From Candidatus Roseilinea mizusawaensis (GTDB lineage Bacteria > Chloroflexota > Anaerolineae > J036 > Brachytrichaceae), in contig JAEANN010000044.1 of NCBI GenBank assembly GCA_016841965.1, forward strand, positions 186,001 to 250,000: a stretch of DNA of 64,000 bases, given 5' to 3'. Below are positions 27,767-35,230 of the stretch, piece by piece; the first letter of the stretch is position 1; each line of letters starts with the position of its first letter. A model generated the notes under the pieces. That model did no database searches. It was given only the letters and a program-made list of their open reading frames with translations, and was not told the DNA's origin. The position numbers and the translations under genes are program-made.

Positions 27767-28499
27767 AAATCATTGCGCTCCACAGACAAATTCAAACCAT
27801 CCCCGCCGATGCGCTGATCCTGACCCTCAGCAAGGGCGAAGCCCTTGCAGCCGGCCCGCTTGCCGCATCGGATAGCTGCCGCCGCGCGCGCCGGCGAGCT
27901 TGTGGCTCGCGCCGTGAACACCAGTCGCGACCTGATCAGCCAGCCGGCCAATGCGATGACCCCGCCGGCTCTGGCCGAGGCAGCACTCGCCTTCGCGCGC
28001 GATCCCGGCCTCTCCTGCACCGTTCTGGCTGAGCGCGCCATCGCCGGGCTTGGCATGGGGGGCTGCTGGCTGTGGCCCAGGGCAGCGCCTATCCCCCGCG
28101 CGTTGTCATTCTGGAACATGTCGGTGCGTCGGGCCGGCCGCCGAAAGGCGCATGATTCTGGTAGACGCGCAGCACTTTGCCAAGCGCTACCAGCCGGCCG
28201 GCGTCGTGGATCTGGCGACGCTAACCGGCGCCAGCGTGGTGGCGCTGGGCGAGTGGGGCGCCGCGGCTTTATTCACCAATGATCATGCCTGGGCCGGCGC
28301 AATTCGCGCCGCCGCTGCTTTCACCGGCGAGCGATTATGGCGCGTGCCGATGTATGCCCAATACGCCGGCAAGCTGTGCACCCAGGTGGCCGACCTCAAA
28401 AACACAGCCGGGCGCACGGGCGGGGTCGGCGCGTCGGCATACTTTCTCAGCATCCGTCTGGCGTCGATCTTCACAGAGCGGGCTGCGGTTGGGGTATAA
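27763..28499 (+). pseudogene. Decayed M17 leucyl aminopeptidase
   Basis: Four pieces of an M17 cytosol aminopeptidase lie in order but in three frames. 27763-27867 (frame 1) is the N-terminal strand. About 27880-28062 (frame 2) has NTSRDLISQPANAMTPP and GLGMGG. 28063-28155 (frame 1) has LLAVAQGSAYPPRVVILEH and then a stop. 28152-28499 (frame 3) has MILVDAQHFAKRYQPAGV, VDLATLTGA and NTAGRTGG. Roughly 120 residues of the N-terminal domain, the whole central metal-binding region (including the NTDAEGR motif) and the C-terminus are missing. The frame 2 to 1 shift falls in a run of six Gs and could be one lost G; the large deletions cannot be sequencing errors. It cannot be active. Confidence 0.88.
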
Positions 28500-28500
28500 T
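28470..28500 (+). promoter_or_regulatory. Candidate promoter for the rpmH cluster
   Basis: A perfect TATAAT at 28495-28500 with TTCACA at 28470-28475 (19-bp spacing), inside the end of the aminopeptidase pseudogene. It leaves a leader of about 107 nt before the rpmH start. The -10 is convincing; the -35 spacing is long. Confidence 0.6.
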
Positions 28501-28613
28501 CTGCCGGCTTTGCGCGCACTTGATTTCGCGCGCCACCCATGCAAATCGGGCGGCTGGCCAATACTTTTCAAGCCGGGGCCGCTTACACCAGTGAGATTAA
28601 GGACAACGACAAC

Positions 28614-28838
28614 ATGTCAACCAAGCGAACCTATCAACCTCGCAAGCGCCGTCGCGTGCGTGTTCATGGTTTTCGCGCCCGCATGGCGACCAAAAGCGGG
28701 CGCAAGGTGCTTGCTGCCCGCCGCGCACGGGGGCGCTATCAGCTCACCGTCAAGGCGAACAACCATGTCAAGCAGATCGACTGGAACGAAGTGTATTCGC
28801 CGGCCAGGAGCAAGCGCGGGACAGAGGGAAGCAAATAA
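28614..28838 (+). CDS. rpmH: 50S ribosomal protein L34, C-terminally extended
   Basis: A 74-residue protein. Residues 4-46 are a clear L34: [20 protein letters not shown], then [19 protein letters not shown] and LTV. L34 normally ends there at 44-50 residues. This one continues for 28 more ([19 protein letters not shown]). The ATG at 28614 follows TAAGGACAACGACAAC, with AAGGA about 8-10 nt upstream. It opens the origin-type cluster rpmH-rnpA-yidD. L34 binds 23S rRNA in the large subunit; the tail would project from that site. Confidence 0.95.
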   Translation: MSTKRTYQPRKRRRVRVHGFRARMATKSGRKVLAARRARGRYQLTVKANNHVKQIDWNEVYSPARSKRGTEGSK

Positions 28839-28844
28839 AGCATC

Positions 28845-29240
28845 ATGCCGGCTGGGCTGGGTCGTCTGCGCAGCGCCGAGGAATTCGAACGGGTAAAGCG
28901 CGAGGGCGGTTATTGGCGCGGCCGGCTATGCGCCCTGAATGCCGCCAGACGCGCCATCACCCAGGATGATTGGCAAACAAATCCCCCAAAAGTCGGTTAC
29001 ATCACGCCACGCAGGCTCGGCAAGGCAGTACATCGCAATCGCGCGCGCCGCTTGCTGCGCGAGTCCGTGCGTCTGTTGGCCGGCCGCTTGCCGCCGCATT
29101 GGGACATTGTGTTGATTGCGCAGCGCGAGCTGGTTAAACCCGGTGTGCGGATGCGCGATGTTCAGGATGAGTTAATTTGGCTGCTGACCAAAGCACACAT
29201 CTTAATGCCGGCCCAAACCCAGGATCACAACCAGATATGA
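28845..29240 (+). CDS. rnpA: Ribonuclease P protein component
   Basis: A 131-residue basic protein that partners RNase P RNA in maturing tRNA 5' ends. The family signature is intact: [20 protein letters not shown] followed by LLRESVR (the RNR motif), plus the N-terminal [14 protein letters not shown] helix. The ATG at 28845 lies 6 bp after the rpmH stop, with GAGGGAAG upstream. Its last codons overlap the yidD start by ATGA, so all three are translationally coupled. Confidence 0.95.
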   Translation: MPAGLGRLRSAEEFERVKREGGYWRGRLCALNAARRAITQDDWQTNPPKVGYITPRRLGKAVHRNRARRLLRESVRLLAGRLPPHWDIVLIAQRELVKPGVRMRDVQDELIWLLTKAHILMPAQTQDHNQI

Positions 29241-29494
29241 ATCGCGACGTCTACCTGGAGCCGCCTGCACTACAACCGCGACTCGTTTCACGGTTGTTGA
29301 TGGGCGCCATCCGGCTTTATCAGATGACCATCTCCCAAGCTCTACCGCCGTCGTGCCGGTTCTATCCATCGTGCAGCGAATACACCCTGCAAGCGATTGC
29401 CCGCTACGGCGTGCTGAAAGGCACCTGGCTGGGCGCCCGCCGAATTCTGCGCTGTCACCCATTTCACCCAGGCGGATATGATCCTGTTCCGTAA
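29237..29494 (+). CDS. yidD: Membrane protein insertion efficiency factor YidD
   Basis: An 85-residue protein with the invariant YidD core [16 protein letters not shown] near residue 40 and the C-terminal [13 protein letters not shown]. An amphipathic N-terminal helix ([17 protein letters not shown]) should attach it to the inner face of the membrane. It begins at 29237, overlapping the rnpA stop. Its usual job is to assist YidC-dependent insertion; yidC follows one gene later. Confidence 0.95.
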   Translation: MNRDVYLEPPALQPRLVSRLLMGAIRLYQMTISQALPPSCRFYPSCSEYTLQAIARYGVLKGTWLGARRILRCHPFHPGGYDPVP

Positions 29495-29568
29495 GAGCTG
29501 AGACCGATGAGCGTCATCTACGCGGTGTCGTATTCATCGTTTTGCTCAGCTTGGTTGAGGGCTTTGAG

Positions 29569-30762
29569 TTGAAGACAATATCTTCTCCGCGCGCTGGTGA
29601 GCGCGCTGCGATCAGCAAACTGGCCGCAATCATTGGCAGCATCTTGCTGCTGACAGCCTGCGCCGGCGAGCCGCCCCCTTCGGCATTTCCGGGTATGAGC
29701 GTGTACGGCGATTTTGCCTACCTGGCCAACAATTTTCACCTCTCCAAATGGGATTTGAAGAGCGGCGCGCAAGTATGGCAGTTCCCGGCCACCCAGGACA
29801 CCGCGACGCCGATTGGCCCCTTCTCCGGCACGCCGGCCAAATATGGCGATTGGATCATCATCGGCGGCAGCGCCGGCCTGAATGGCGGATACGATCGCCA
29901 TGTATATGCCGTGTCGGATGCGACTGGCGCCGAAGTGTGGCGCTTCACTGGCGTCCGTGAATTCGTCGATGGTGTCGTGACAGACGGCAAGTTAATCTTC
30001 GCGCCCAGCGGCGACGGCGTCTTGTACGCTCTGGATCCATCGAACCGAGACACAAACGGCGAACCCCGTGTGGCCTGGAAGTTCCAGACCGGCAACCGCC
30101 TGTGGAGCCGCCCCTTGTTGGCCGATGGTCGGCTGTACCAGGCATCGTTCGACCACACACTGTACGCAATTGACGCTGCGACAGGCCAGGAGATCTGGCG
30201 CTTCGACACCCCGAATGCGCCTGTAGCCGTGCAGCCGGCTTTGCGCAATGGCGTGTTGTATTTCGCGTCATTCGATGGCTATGCCTATGCCGTCAATGCC
30301 GCCGACGGCACATTGAAGTGGAAGTCCCCTGTGGATGGTTGGGTGTGGACGGATCCCAGCGTGGGCGACACCCTGCTGTATATGGGCGATGTGCGTGGCA
30401 GGGTGTATGCTTTCGACCTTCAGAGTGGCGAGCGCAAGTGGCACTTCGACGCCCTCGATTCGATCAAAGCGCATCCAGTGTTGGCGAACGATTTACTCTA
30501 CATCGTGTCAATGGACACGTTTGTGTATGCGCTCGATCCACTGGGCGCCGGCCGGGATTCTAATGGCAAAGTGGACCGCAATGCTGCCAAATGGCGCAAT
30601 GAAACGTTGGGACGTCGGCTGATGACGACACCTGTCATCTACGGTGATAATCTCCTGGTGCCCCCGCTGGACGGCGAGGTGAAAATCTGGTCGCTGAACG
30701 CCAAAACTGGCGAACGCGGCATACGCATGCCGGCGGCGCCAACCGGCACAACCATGCCGTGA
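29569..30762 (+). CDS. BamB-like PQQ-type beta-propeller lipoprotein
   Basis: About 397 residues. A signal peptide ends in the lipobox LLTAC (Cys near residue 31), followed by six or seven PQQ-like blades, each with a W-containing strand such as KWDLKSGAQVWQF, DATGAEVWRF, DAATGQEIWRF and NAADGTLKWKS. The fold matches BamB/PQQ-binding-like repeats; no catalytic residues of a quinoprotein dehydrogenase are seen, so a scaffold role is likelier. I preferred the TTG at 29569, with GAGG 8 bp upstream; a TTG at 29542 is possible. Its position between yidD and yidC is unusual and hints at an envelope-assembly role. Confidence 0.78.
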   Translation: MKTISSPRAGERAAISKLAAIIGSILLLTACAGEPPPSAFPGMSVYGDFAYLANNFHLSKWDLKSGAQVWQFPATQDTATPIGPFSGTPAKYGDWIIIGGSAGLNGGYDRHVYAVSDATGAEVWRFTGVREFVDGVVTDGKLIFAPSGDGVLYALDPSNRDTNGEPRVAWKFQTGNRLWSRPLLADGRLYQASFDHTLYAIDAATGQEIWRFDTPNAPVAVQPALRNGVLYFASFDGYAYAVNAADGTLKWKSPVDGWVWTDPSVGDTLLYMGDVRGRVYAFDLQSGERKWHFDALDSIKAHPVLANDLLYIVSMDTFVYALDPLGAGRDSNGKVDRNAAKWRNETLGRRLMTTPVIYGDNLLVPPLDGEVKIWSLNAKTGERGIRMPAAPTGTTMP

Positions 30763-30797
30763 TGAGCGCGGCGACCGCCGCAGGACCAGCACAATAC

Positions 30798-30833
30798 TGA
30801 GTAAGGGCTTGAGTAAGGGCTTGAGTAAGGGCT
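30798..30833 (+). repeat. Three perfect 12-bp tandem repeats upstream of yidC
   Basis: TGAGTAAGGGCT is repeated three times without a mismatch (30798-30809, 30810-30821, 30822-30833), followed by a decayed TAAAGGCT. Each copy holds an AAGGG that resembles a Shine-Dalgarno core. The yidC ATG is 10 bp after the last perfect copy. Confidence 0.9.
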
Positions 30834-30842
30834 TAAAGGCTT

Positions 30843-31691
30843 ATGGGCAATATTTTCGACTTCCTGGTGGTCAACCCGATGACCAACATCATGTTGTTGA
30901 TCTACGGGCTGTTCAACAACTATGTGATCGCCATCGTCCTGCTGACGGTCCTCATTCGTCTACTGACACTGCCGCTAAACCTCAAGCAGATGGTTTCCAG
31001 CATCAAAATGGCGGCCTTACAGCCCCAGATGAAGGCTCTGCAGGAGAAATATAAGAACGACCCGCAGACGCTTTCCGCAGAGATGCGCAAGTTGGGGTTC
31101 AATCCATTGTCGGGGTGTTTGCCAACGCTGATCCAGTTCCCGATTCTGATTGGCCTCTACAACGCGATTATGCGCACCATGGCGGTCAATCCGTTCAGCC
31201 TGTTGGAGCTGGGCAAGCATGTGTACAGCTTTCTACCCGGCCTGTCTTCTTTGGTGCCGATCAACAGCCAGTTTCTACTCTGGGACCTGGGTCAGCCCGA
31301 CCCGTTCTTTGTCGTTCCCATCCTGGTGGTGGCAACCACTTACTTCTCCACCAAGTTCACCATGGCGCCTACCACCGACCCACAGATGAAGCAAACCAAC
31401 CAGATGATGAGCTGGATGATGCCTATCATGTTTGGCTTCTTCATGCTGTCTGCCCCGGTGGGACTGGGTATTTACTGGGTGATTTCAAACCTGATCGGCA
31501 TTGGACAGTATTACCTGCTGAAGCCGCGGCTGGATTCGGCGCGCGCCTTGCACGCTGCGCCGGCTGCGACAACGATGACTGCCGTGGCCGTTGCCTCGCC
31601 TGCCCCGAAAGCGCCGCCGCCCAAGTCCAAAGTCAAGCCAAAATCCACAGCCAAGATAGCAAAATCAGGCGCCGAAAGCGGCAAGAAATAG
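30843..31691 (+). CDS. yidC: Membrane protein insertase YidC
   Basis: A 282-residue Oxa1/YidC/Alb3 insertase of the short, Gram-positive-like type without the large periplasmic domain. Core landmarks: LIRLLTLPLNLKQ with the conserved groove arginine near residue 39, GFNPLSGCLPTLIQFPILIG, and MMSWMMPIMFGFF. Five membrane segments are visible. The last 45 residues are Ala/Pro/Lys-rich, a ribosome-binding type of tail. The ATG at 30843 lies directly after the 12-bp repeats. jag follows 72 bp downstream, as in most yidC loci. Confidence 0.95.
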   Translation: MGNIFDFLVVNPMTNIMLLIYGLFNNYVIAIVLLTVLIRLLTLPLNLKQMVSSIKMAALQPQMKALQEKYKNDPQTLSAEMRKLGFNPLSGCLPTLIQFPILIGLYNAIMRTMAVNPFSLLELGKHVYSFLPGLSSLVPINSQFLLWDLGQPDPFFVVPILVVATTYFSTKFTMAPTTDPQMKQTNQMMSWMMPIMFGFFMLSAPVGLGIYWVISNLIGIGQYYLLKPRLDSARALHAAPAATTMTAVAVASPAPKAPPPKSKVKPKSTAKIAKSGAESGKK

Positions 31692-31700
31692 CCGTTAGTT

Positions 31701-31722
31701 TCTGCACAGCCTCTGCACAGCC
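31701..31722 (+). repeat. Two perfect 11-bp tandem repeats upstream of jag
   Basis: TCTGCACAGCC occurs twice head to tail (31701-31711 and 31712-31722). A diverged TCTGCAGAGC follows at 31741, in the 72-bp yidC-jag gap. Confidence 0.85.
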
Positions 31723-31763
31723 TCTGGCGCCGGCCAGGTTTCTGCAGAGCAACAGGATGCGAA

Positions 31764-32621
31764 ATGCCCGCAATTGAGATCAGCGCACACGATATTGAAT
31801 CCGCCATCAATCAGGGTCTCTCTCGACTTCAATTGCTGCGCGCCGAAGTCAAGATCGAGGTGCTAGACGAGGGGAGTCGCGGTGTGCTGGGGATTGGCGC
31901 GCGCCCGGCCCGCGTGCGGCTGACGCCGTATACAGAGATTGAAGCAATAGCTGAAGCCGCCTCTGTCGCGCCCGATGCACCGGCCTCGGCAGATCGCACG
32001 ATGGCAGCATTGGACACCTCGTCCGAGCGCCTGCAGCAGGGCGCGTCGCCCGCCGAAACCGCTGTGGACGCATCCCGCGATGCAACAACGCAGCAAGATT
32101 CTGCGGAGTCAGACACATCTCCCTCGTCTGAAGGTGAACGTGTGCTGACTGACGATGACGCCCGCCTGGCTGCTGCCTTCACGCAGGCTGTGCTGGATCG
32201 GATGAAGTTCAAGACCACTTGCGTGGGACGCCTGATGCAGCCGGCAGATGACCAGGAAAGCGTTTCCATCTGGGTCGCCATCACGGGCCAAGACGCCAGC
32301 CGGCTGCTGGCGCATCAAGCCGAGTCGCTCGAAGCGCTCCAGCTTGTTGTGCAGAACATGTGGGCGCACAAGACCAAGAGCAGCGCGCGCATCACGCTCG
32401 ACGCCGATCAGTACAAGGCCAATCGCGAACGACGCCTCAAGCAGATGGCAACCCGTCTGGCCGAGCGTGTTGTGAGCGCCGGCCGGTCGATTACGCTCGA
32501 GCCGATGCCGCCCGCGGAGCGCCGGCTAATTCACCTGGCGCTGCGCGACCATCCGCACGTCTATACCGAGAGCGAAGGCGAAGGCAATCAGCGTCGCGTC
32601 GTCATCAGACTGAAGAAATAA
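31764..32621 (+). CDS. jag: RNA-binding protein Jag/KhpB
   Basis: A 285-residue protein with the full Jag architecture. The Jag_N domain occupies residues 1-55 (EVLDEGSRGVLGIGARPARV). A low-complexity acidic/Ser/Thr linker follows (about 60-130), then a KH-II domain (about 135-205, GQDASRLLAHQAESLEALQL) and an R3H domain (about 210-285, with PAERRLIHLAL). Such proteins bind RNA, often with KhpA, and influence cell-wall growth and division. It sits directly after yidC, which is the conserved order. Confidence 0.93.
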   Translation: MPAIEISAHDIESAINQGLSRLQLLRAEVKIEVLDEGSRGVLGIGARPARVRLTPYTEIEAIAEAASVAPDAPASADRTMAALDTSSERLQQGASPAETAVDASRDATTQQDSAESDTSPSSEGERVLTDDDARLAAAFTQAVLDRMKFKTTCVGRLMQPADDQESVSIWVAITGQDASRLLAHQAESLEALQLVVQNMWAHKTKSSARITLDADQYKANRERRLKQMATRLAERVVSAGRSITLEPMPPAERRLIHLALRDHPHVYTESEGEGNQRRVVIRLKK

Positions 32622-32672
32622 TCTCATCGTCGAGCGATTGGCTCGCTGATTTGCCCCCTCATCCCCCAGCTT

Positions 32673-33503
32673 GTGATAGATTATCTCGCCATCGGACACG
32701 TCACCGAAGATTTGTGGCCAGATGGCAAGACGCCGGGCGGCCCGGTCATGTACGCCTCGCGCACCGCGCTGGCCTGGCTCGATCATGTCGCTGTGTTGAC
32801 CGCAGCCGGCGACAACTTTGACAGCGCGGCTGCTTTTCCCGGCGTTGACGTGCGCCGCATTCCTGCGCCGTCTACCACGCAATTCCGCAACATTTACGCG
32901 AACGGCGGGCGCCGGCAGATCGTCTGGCCCTGCCCTGTCCGCATTGGAGCTAGGCATCTGACAGACGAACTGCTGGGCAGCCGCATCATTCACCTGGCGC
33001 CGGTGTGCAATGAGGTCGAGGCCGACATGCTCTCGCGCATTCCGCCGGCTGCGTTTGTGGGTGTCACGCCGCAGGGGTGGCTGCGCCGATGGGATGAGCA
33101 GGGCACTGTGTACGCAGCCGGCTGGGAAGATGCCGGCATCATTCTGCCGCGCGCCAATGCCATTGTGCTCAGCATCGACGACGTGGCCGGCGATTGGCGC
33201 CTCGTGCGCAACTGGGCATCGCAGACTTCCATTCTGGTCGCCACGCAGGCCGCCGAAGGCTGCATGTTATTCCTGAACGGCGCGCCGATCCATGTGCCAG
33301 CGCCGCCTGTGGCGCAGGTCGAGCCGACCGGGGCCGGCGATATCTTTGCCGCTGCCTTGTTCATTACCCTCCAACAGGGTTGCGAGCCGGCCCGCGCCTG
33401 CGCCATCGCCAACTGCATCGCCGCCAACTCCGTCACCTTCCCTCATGGGCAGGGCTTTCCCACCCGCCAAGATGCCCAACGTTGCGCCGCAGCGGTGATT
33501 TAG
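32673..33503 (+). CDS. PfkB/ribokinase family sugar kinase
   Basis: A 276-residue kinase. The C-terminal PfkB signature EPTGAGDIFAAAL carries the catalytic Asp near residue 229, and the N-terminal TPGGPVMYASRTAL matches the family's first signature in position. It is shorter than typical ribokinase (about 300 residues), with a trimmed lid. Substrate could be a sugar, nucleoside or other alcohol. The start is GTG at 32673 with no ribosome-binding site. The gene lies between jag and parA on the same strand; a functional link is not evident. Confidence 0.85.
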   Translation: MIDYLAIGHVTEDLWPDGKTPGGPVMYASRTALAWLDHVAVLTAAGDNFDSAAAFPGVDVRRIPAPSTTQFRNIYANGGRRQIVWPCPVRIGARHLTDELLGSRIIHLAPVCNEVEADMLSRIPPAAFVGVTPQGWLRRWDEQGTVYAAGWEDAGIILPRANAIVLSIDDVAGDWRLVRNWASQTSILVATQAAEGCMLFLNGAPIHVPAPPVAQVEPTGAGDIFAAALFITLQQGCEPARACAIANCIAANSVTFPHGQGFPTRQDAQRCAAAVI

Positions 33504-33537
33504 AATCGGAGTCAACGTCATCTGGAGAAACCCACCC

Positions 33538-34323
33538 ATGGCCTATATCTACGCGATCGCCAATCAGAAGGGTGGTGTGGGAAAGACCACCACAGCAGTC
33601 AACCTTGCAGCTTATCTGTCCAGTATGGGCAAGCGCGTTCTGCTTGTCGATATGGATCCACAGGCCAATGCCAGCAGCAGCCTGGGCATCAACAAAGACA
33701 AGGTAGAAGCTTCGAGTTACGACGTGTTGTTGGGCAATATCACAGCCGCCCGCGCCACACTCAGGAATGGCAAGCTTAATCTTGCGATCATTCCTAGTTC
33801 GCCCAATCTGGCAGCAGCCGAAGTGGAGCTGGTCGGCGAACTGGCGCGTGAATATCGCCTGCGACAGGCATTGACGCCAGAGGCAGACAAGTATGACTAT
33901 GTGCTGATGGATTGCCCGCCATCGCTGGGCCTGTTGACGGTCAATGCGCTCACGGCTGCCGGCGGCGTCCTCATACCTGTGCAATGCGAGTATCTGGCGC
34001 TTGAGGGTCTGTCCCAGCTCACGCGCATCGTGCAACTGGTGCGCCAGCGGCTGAATCCACAACTAGAGATTCGCGGATTGATCCTGACCATGTATGACGC
34101 GCGCACGGCCCTGGCGCAGCAGGTGGTGGCCGAAGTGCAAAAGTTCTTCGGGGCGCGCGTGTTTGCCACGCGCATCCCACGCAATGTCCGGCTAAGCGAG
34201 TCGCCCAGCTATGGCCAGCCCATTTTGACCTATGCACCGGGGTCGCCTGGCGCCAAGGCCTACGCTGAACTGACACAAGAACTGCTGGCTCAAAATGAAC
34301 GGGAGGGGGTGACCCATGCCTAA
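33538..34323 (+). CDS. parA: Chromosome partitioning ATPase ParA/Soj
   Basis: A 261-residue deviant Walker ATPase. QKGGVGKTTTAVNLAAYL lies at residues 10-27, VDMDPQANASSSLG at about 40 and DCPPSLGLLT at about 122. With ParB and parS sites it segregates the replication origin. CTGGAG 10 bp before the ATG is a good ribosome-binding site. parB overlaps its end by eight bases, so the two are coupled. Location near rpmH-rnpA-yidC-jag is the usual origin-proximal arrangement. Confidence 0.95.
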   Translation: MAYIYAIANQKGGVGKTTTAVNLAAYLSSMGKRVLLVDMDPQANASSSLGINKDKVEASSYDVLLGNITAARATLRNGKLNLAIIPSSPNLAAAEVELVGELAREYRLRQALTPEADKYDYVLMDCPPSLGLLTVNALTAAGGVLIPVQCEYLALEGLSQLTRIVQLVRQRLNPQLEIRGLILTMYDARTALAQQVVAEVQKFFGARVFATRIPRNVRLSESPSYGQPILTYAPGSPGAKAYAELTQELLAQNEREGVTHA

Positions 34324-35230
34324 ACCGATTGGACTGGGACGCGGACTGGACTCGCTGATTCCCAGCGCTTCAGACGCAGATACCCAACCAGTTGCTGCGC
34401 CGGCCAGAGGTGGCGACCAGCGCGGCGTGATCGAAATTGCGATCAACGAAATCCGCGCCAATCCGCACCAGCCGCGCCTGTCGCGCGGCGTCGAGGCGCT
34501 AAAACTGGACGAGCTGGCCGCCAGCATTCGCGAGCATGGCGTCATTCAGCCCATCATCGTCACCCGCACCCAAGGCCCCGGCGCGCCATTTACGCTCGTG
34601 GCCGGCGAGCGCCGCTGGCGCGCCTCGCAACTGGCCGGCCTCACCCATTTGCCGGCTATCATCAAAGAAGTCGCCCCCCAGCAGATGCTGGAACTGGCGC
34701 TGATTGAAAACATCCAGCGCAGCGACCTCAGCCCGCTTGAAGAGGCTGCCGCCTATCAACAACTGATTAACGAGTTTGGCTTGACGCAAGAGCAGGTGGC
34801 CGAACGGGTGGGCAAGAGCCGCGCCGCCGTTACCAATACCATGCGCCTGTTGAAGCTGCCCGGTCAGGCGCAGGCAGCATTGATGCAGGGCGTCATCAGC
34901 GAAGGCCACGCCCGCGCGCTGCTCGGCCTGCCGTCGAGCGTCGATCAACTGGTGGCGCTGGACGAAATTGTGAAGAATGGCTTGAACGTGCGACAGGCCG
35001 AGGAGCTGGTGCGGCGCATGACCCAGCCGGCTTCACCCGCGCCCAGACCAAACGGGCGGGCGCCGGAACGCTGGGAAGGGGCCAAGGAATACGAGTCGAA
35101 GCTGCGCACTGCGCTGGGCACGCGTGTCTCCTTGCAGCGCAGCCGCAAGGGCGGTCGCATCGTTATCGAGTTTTATTCCGACGAGGAGTTTGCTTCCATC
35201 TACGAGCGCATCGTGGGCAACGAGCCATGA
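34316..35230 (+). CDS. parB: Chromosome partitioning protein ParB/Spo0J
   Basis: A 304-residue parS-binding CTPase-type protein. It opens with the typical GLGRGLDSLIP. ParB box I is NPHQPRLSRG and box II is AGERRWRASQLAGL; this is the CTP-binding region. EEAAAYQQLINEFGLTQEQ leads into the central helix-turn-helix (VAERVGKSRAAVTNTMRLL). The C-terminal dimerisation part ends with FYSDEEFASIYERI. The start overlaps parA by 8 bp, and its stop overlaps the start of the M24 peptidase gene. Confidence 0.95.
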   Translation: MPKPIGLGRGLDSLIPSASDADTQPVAAPARGGDQRGVIEIAINEIRANPHQPRLSRGVEALKLDELAASIREHGVIQPIIVTRTQGPGAPFTLVAGERRWRASQLAGLTHLPAIIKEVAPQQMLELALIENIQRSDLSPLEEAAAYQQLINEFGLTQEQVAERVGKSRAAVTNTMRLLKLPGQAQAALMQGVISEGHARALLGLPSSVDQLVALDEIVKNGLNVRQAEELVRRMTQPASPAPRPNGRAPERWEGAKEYESKLRTALGTRVSLQRSRKGGRIVIEFYSDEEFASIYERIVGNEP

